Source: Panacagrimonas sp. (lineage in GTDB: Bacteria > Pseudomonadota > Gammaproteobacteria > Nevskiales > Nevskiaceae). From it: a stretch of 7,310 nt of DNA. The position numbers and the translations under genes were made by a program. Numbering within the stretch: the stretch's first letter is position 1; every line of letters starts with the position of its first letter. The notes beneath the pieces are model-generated. The model did not search any database. It saw only the letters and a program-made list of their open reading frames with translations, and was not told where the DNA came from. Shown piece by piece: positions 4,764 to 7,310 of this stretch. The DNA is taken from assembly GCA_021773655.1 (NCBI GenBank), contig JAJFJX010000445.1, positions 1 through 7,310 on the forward strand, written 5' to 3'.

Positions 4764-7310
4764 TCAGGCGGTCAGCGGCTGCTCCAGCAGCAGGGTGCGC
4801 AGTTCTTCCACCAGCTGGTCTTCCTGGTAGGGCTTGATGAGATAGCGGTTGACCCCCAGGCTGCGCGCGTGCTCGCGGTGCTTGTCGCCCGAACGCGAGG
4901 TGATCATGATGATCGGCAACTGCTTGATACGCACCGTATTGCGCACAAAGGCCGCCACCTCGAAGCCGTCGGCGCGCGGCATCTCGATGTCCAGCAGCAT
5001 GGCGTCGGGCGTTTCGGTCTGCAGCATGGCCATGGCATCCAGGCCGTCCTTGGCGGTGATCACCCGATATCCCTTGCGCACCAGCAGGCGTTCGGTGACG
5101 CGGCGGATGGTGATGGAGTCGTCCACCACCATGATCTGGCGCCGCGCATCATCGGCCGCGGTCGGCGCCGCGGCGGACTCGTTGCTCAGGCGACGCCGCG
5201 TGGATTCCTGCACCAGGGCCGGAACGTCGACGATCAGCATGACCCGGCCGTCGGCCAGGATGGAGGCACCGGAGACGCCGGACACCGAACCCAGGATCGG
5301 GCCCGCCGCCTTGGTGACGATCTCGCGATTGCCGAGCAGGCGATCGGCCACCACCGCGACACGCCGGCCGTCGGCGTCCATGCCGTCGCCGACCCGCATC
5401 AGGATGGCCGGCACGCTGCGTGTATCGATGCGCACCGGCGCCGGCAGGCCGACCAGATCCCCCAGGCGCCGCAGTTGGTACTGGCGGTCGCCGTAGCTCA
5501 GGGGGTCGCCGCCGTCGCGCAGCATTGCCGGCAGGCTTTCGCGCGGCACGCGCGAGATGCCCTCGACCGAGGTCAGCGGAATGGCGAACAGTTCCTCCCC
5601 CACCTGCACCACCAGCGCCTGTGACACCGCCAGCATCAGTGGCAGGCGGATGCGGAAACGCACGCCGCGACCGGCCTCGGAGACGATGTCGACAGTGCCG
5701 CCGAGCTGCTTGACTTCGGCGGCCACCACGTCCATGCCGATGCCGCGGCCGGCGTCCTGGGTCAGGGTCTGGGCGGTCGAGAAGCCGGCAGCGAAGACGA
5801 AGCGCGCCAGATCCTCGGGATTGATCCGGGCATCGGCGCGCATCAGCCCGCGGCGCACGGCCTGCTTGCGGATGGCGTCGAAGTCCAGGCCGCGGCCGTC
5901 GTCACGCACCTCGATGGCCAACTGCGAGCCCTGGCGACGCAGCGACACGGTCACCACGCCTTCTTCAGGCTTGCCGGCGTCGCGACGGGCCTCCACGGTC
6001 TCGATGCCGTGCACCACGCAATTGCGCAGCAGGTGCTCCAGCGGTGCGGTCATGCGTTCGAGCACATTGCGGTCGAGTTCGCTTTCGGCGCCCTCGAAAT
6101 CGGCCCGCGCGCGCTTGCCGTTCTGTTCGGCGGTCTGGCGCACCACGCGTGACAGGCGCTGGACCTGGCGCGTGAACGGCACCATCAGGGTGCCCATCAG
6201 GCCCTGCTGCACGTCGTTGTTGATACGGCCCTGCTGCTGCAGGAGCACCTCGGATTCGCTCACCGATGTGTCCAGCGAGGCGTACAGCGAGCCCATGTCG
6301 CTGACCGACTCCGCCAGCGAACGCGACAGCTCCTGCATGCGCGAGTAACGGTCCATCTCCAGCGGGTCGAACTGGCTGTCGTAGCGATGCCCGTCTTCGC
6401 CCTGGTCGTAGTGGTCGTCGCCCCCGCGGGCGAAGCCGCGTGCGGCGATCTGCGCTTCGGTCTCGATGTCGAGCATGCGCAACTGCTCGCGCACGCGGGT
6501 GATGGTCTGCGACATCTCGGTCAGCGCGCCCACCAGGGCGGCGTTCTTCTCCTCCAGGCGCGAGCGGAAGATGGATATCTCGCCGGCCTGGTTGAGCATG
6601 GCATCGAGGCGCTCCACCGGCACGCGCACGGCCTCGCGACGGGCCTCGGCGGCGGCGGCCTCGTCGCGGCCCGGGTTCCAGAACAGCTGCGGATCCCAGG
6701 CGGCCAGCTCTTCCTCGGCGGTTTCGGGTTCCTGCGCGGGCGCCACGCCCACCTCTGCATCCAAAGCGACCGGCGTGTCGGCGGCCACCTGCGCCTCGCT
6801 TGGGGCGGTGCTGCGCGTGGCCTGGTCGTACAGGTGATGCAGGCGGTCGAGCTCGGCACCGATCAGCTGCACCGCGGCAGGCTCCAGGTGGGCGCCGTTG
6901 CGTTCCAGTTCCAGCAGCCGCGTCTCGATGGCATGGGCGGCGTCGCCGAGCGCGCCCAGACCGGCCATGCGCGCGCCGCCCTTGAAGGTGTGAAGGATGC
7001 GCTGCATCTGCTGGCCGGGCTCGATGTTGCCGGGAATCTCGCGCCAGGCCTGCAAGGCCTTCTGCAGCGATTCGAGCAGTTCTTCGGCCTCGGGCGCGAA
7101 GATGGCGATCAGCTCGTGATCGACGACATCCCCTTCGGTGGCGGCCGGCGGCGCATCGTCCGATGGCGGCTCGCCGGCCTGTTGGGGGGGCGGTGCCAGC
7201 CCGGACTCCGGCACCGCCTCCAGCTCCAGATCCAGATCCAGATCCAGATCCAGTTCCGGTTCCGGATTCCGGTCCGGATCCAGTTCCGGATTCCGGTCCG
7301 GCGGAGTTTC
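4764..7310 (-). CDS. chpA: Hybrid histidine kinase ChpA (C-terminal 848 residues; N-terminus beyond right edge)
   Basis: The frame is open to the right edge, so this is the C-terminal part of a CheA-type kinase of the type IV pilus Pil-Chp system; full ChpA proteins are often about 2000 residues or more with several Hpt domains. Visible residues 1-60 are a low-complexity acidic/proline linker. An Hpt domain follows (about 65-165), with phospho-accepting His107 in ILHTFKGGARMAG. Next come an Ala/Glu-rich linker, the dimerisation region with a His/Asp-rich insertion (about 225-380), and the HATPase domain with N-box Asn430 (LLRNCVVHG), G1 DDGRG (Asp471) and G2 GRGIGM (521-526). A CheW-like domain (about 560-705) and a receiver domain (about 725-845) complete it; the receiver has Asp730/731, phospho-acceptor Asp774 in LLDIEMPR, the ITS motif and Lys826. 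The GTG at 7214 is an internal Val codon, since coding sequence continues upstream. All catalytic residues seen are intact. The kinase would phosphorylate PilG/PilH-type regulators. Confidence 0.93.
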   Translation of the reverse strand, partial: ETPPDRNPELDPDRNPEPELDLDLDLDLELEAVPESGLAPPPQQAGEPPSDDAPPAATEGDVVDHELIAIFAPEAEELLESLQKALQAWREIPGNIEPGQQMQRILHTFKGGARMAGLGALGDAAHAIETRLLELERNGAHLEPAAVQLIGAELDRLHHLYDQATRSTAPSEAQVAADTPVALDAEVGVAPAQEPETAEEELAAWDPQLFWNPGRDEAAAAEARREAVRVPVERLDAMLNQAGEISIFRSRLEEKNAALVGALTEMSQTITRVREQLRMLDIETEAQIAARGFARGGDDHYDQGEDGHRYDSQFDPLEMDRYSRMQELSRSLAESVSDMGSLYASLDTSVSESEVLLQQQGRINNDVQQGLMGTLMVPFTRQVQRLSRVVRQTAEQNGKRARADFEGAESELDRNVLERMTAPLEHLLRNCVVHGIETVEARRDAGKPEEGVVTVSLRRQGSQLAIEVRDDGRGLDFDAIRKQAVRRGLMRADARINPEDLARFVFAAGFSTAQTLTQDAGRGIGMDVVAAEVKQLGGTVDIVSEAGRGVRFRIRLPLMLAVSQALVVQVGEELFAIPLTSVEGISRVPRESLPAMLRDGGDPLSYGDRQYQLRRLGDLVGLPAPVRIDTRSVPAILMRVGDGMDADGRRVAVVADRLLGNREIVTKAAGPILGSVSGVSGASILADGRVMLIVDVPALVQESTRRRLSNESAAAPTAADDARRQIMVVDDSITIRRVTERLLVRKGYRVITAKDGLDAMAMLQTETPDAMLLDIEMPRADGFEVAAFVRNTVRIKQLPIIMITSRSGDKHREHARSLGVNRYLIKPYQEDQLVEELRTLLLEQPLTA
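7219..7253 (-). repeat. Hexanucleotide tandem repeat encoding an (LD)n run in chpA
   Basis: On the plus strand TCCAGA is repeated four times perfectly (7225-7248), flanked by an imperfect unit (TCCAGC, 7219-7224) and a partial one (7249-7253). In chpA this reads as alternating Leu and Asp/Glu (visible residues about 20-31) in the linker before the last Hpt domain. The period is six bases, so gain or loss of units keeps the frame and only changes linker length. Confidence 0.9.
7259..7301 (-). repeat. 24-base-period repeat encoding DRNPE twice in the chpA linker
   Basis: The 19-base unit GTTCCGGATTCCGGTCCGG occurs at 7259-7277 and again, identically, at 7283-7301. The 24-base period equals eight codons, and the protein reads DRNPELDP followed by DRNPEPEL. 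It lies directly upstream, in coding direction, of the Leu-Asp run and may continue past the window edge. It is a linker repeat, not a domain. Confidence 0.85.

Noticed and set aside
4587..5624. Plus-strand open frame of 345 codons opposite chpC and the 3' part of chpA
   Set aside because: It covers conserved CheW-like and receiver domains on the other strand, and its own product, rich in His, Asp and Arg, shows no domain or ribosome-binding support.
7212..7214. GTG as the start codon of chpA
   Set aside because: The frame stays open for 32 more codons to the window edge with linker-like sequence, and ChpA proteins have large N-terminal regions with further Hpt domains, so this is an internal valine.

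Overview
The window reads as high-GC gammaproteobacterial chromosome, perhaps of the Xanthomonadales/Nevskiales kind. This rests on general GC richness and on a ChpA/ChpC-type chemosensory pair of the type IV pilus (Pil-Chp) system, next to an Azotobacter-type 7Fe ferredoxin and an AddB-like repair nuclease of about 900 residues. The taxonomic guess is inference, since no rRNA or other marker gene is present.

Layout. Bases 1-245 (minus strand) hold the N-terminal 81 codons of a SnoaL/NTF2-like small protein that runs off the left edge. Bases 246-547 are a divergent intergenic region with a perfect 16-bp palindrome, a bulged hairpin and a possible -10 element. Bases 548-1094 (plus strand) carry a two-gene overlapping cassette, a DUF433 protein followed by a DUF5615 PIN-like protein, which is a predicted VapBC-like toxin-antitoxin module. 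It converges on a block of four genes that fills the rest of the window on the minus strand. In transcription order these are chpA (5' end beyond the right edge), chpC, fdxA and the AddB/RecB-like PD-(D/E)XK protein, which ends 39 bases from the end of the cassette.

How the genes relate. ChpA and ChpC are a histidine kinase/response-regulator hybrid and a CheW-type adaptor, and together would pass surface or chemosensory signals to twitching motility. chpC is translationally close to chpA, with a 13-base gap and a Shine-Dalgarno sequence overlapping the chpA stop. No chpB methylesterase lies between them. fdxA seems to have its own promoter (TACAAT) in the 133-base gap after chpC, and the repair gene follows it after only 10 bases, so fdxA and the nuclease gene are probably cotranscribed.

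Most notable point. The AddB-like protein keeps the RecB-family nuclease residues, but the positions where the AddB/Cas4-type iron-sulphur cysteines are expected (one before the nuclease core and a C-x2-C-x5-C set after it) carry Ser, Ser, Ala and Ala. The surrounding residues still match. The helicase partner often found beside such genes is not visible, and the toxin-antitoxin-like cassette sits where it might be. Nothing in the window amounts to a clearly new multi-gene system; the other observations are modest.
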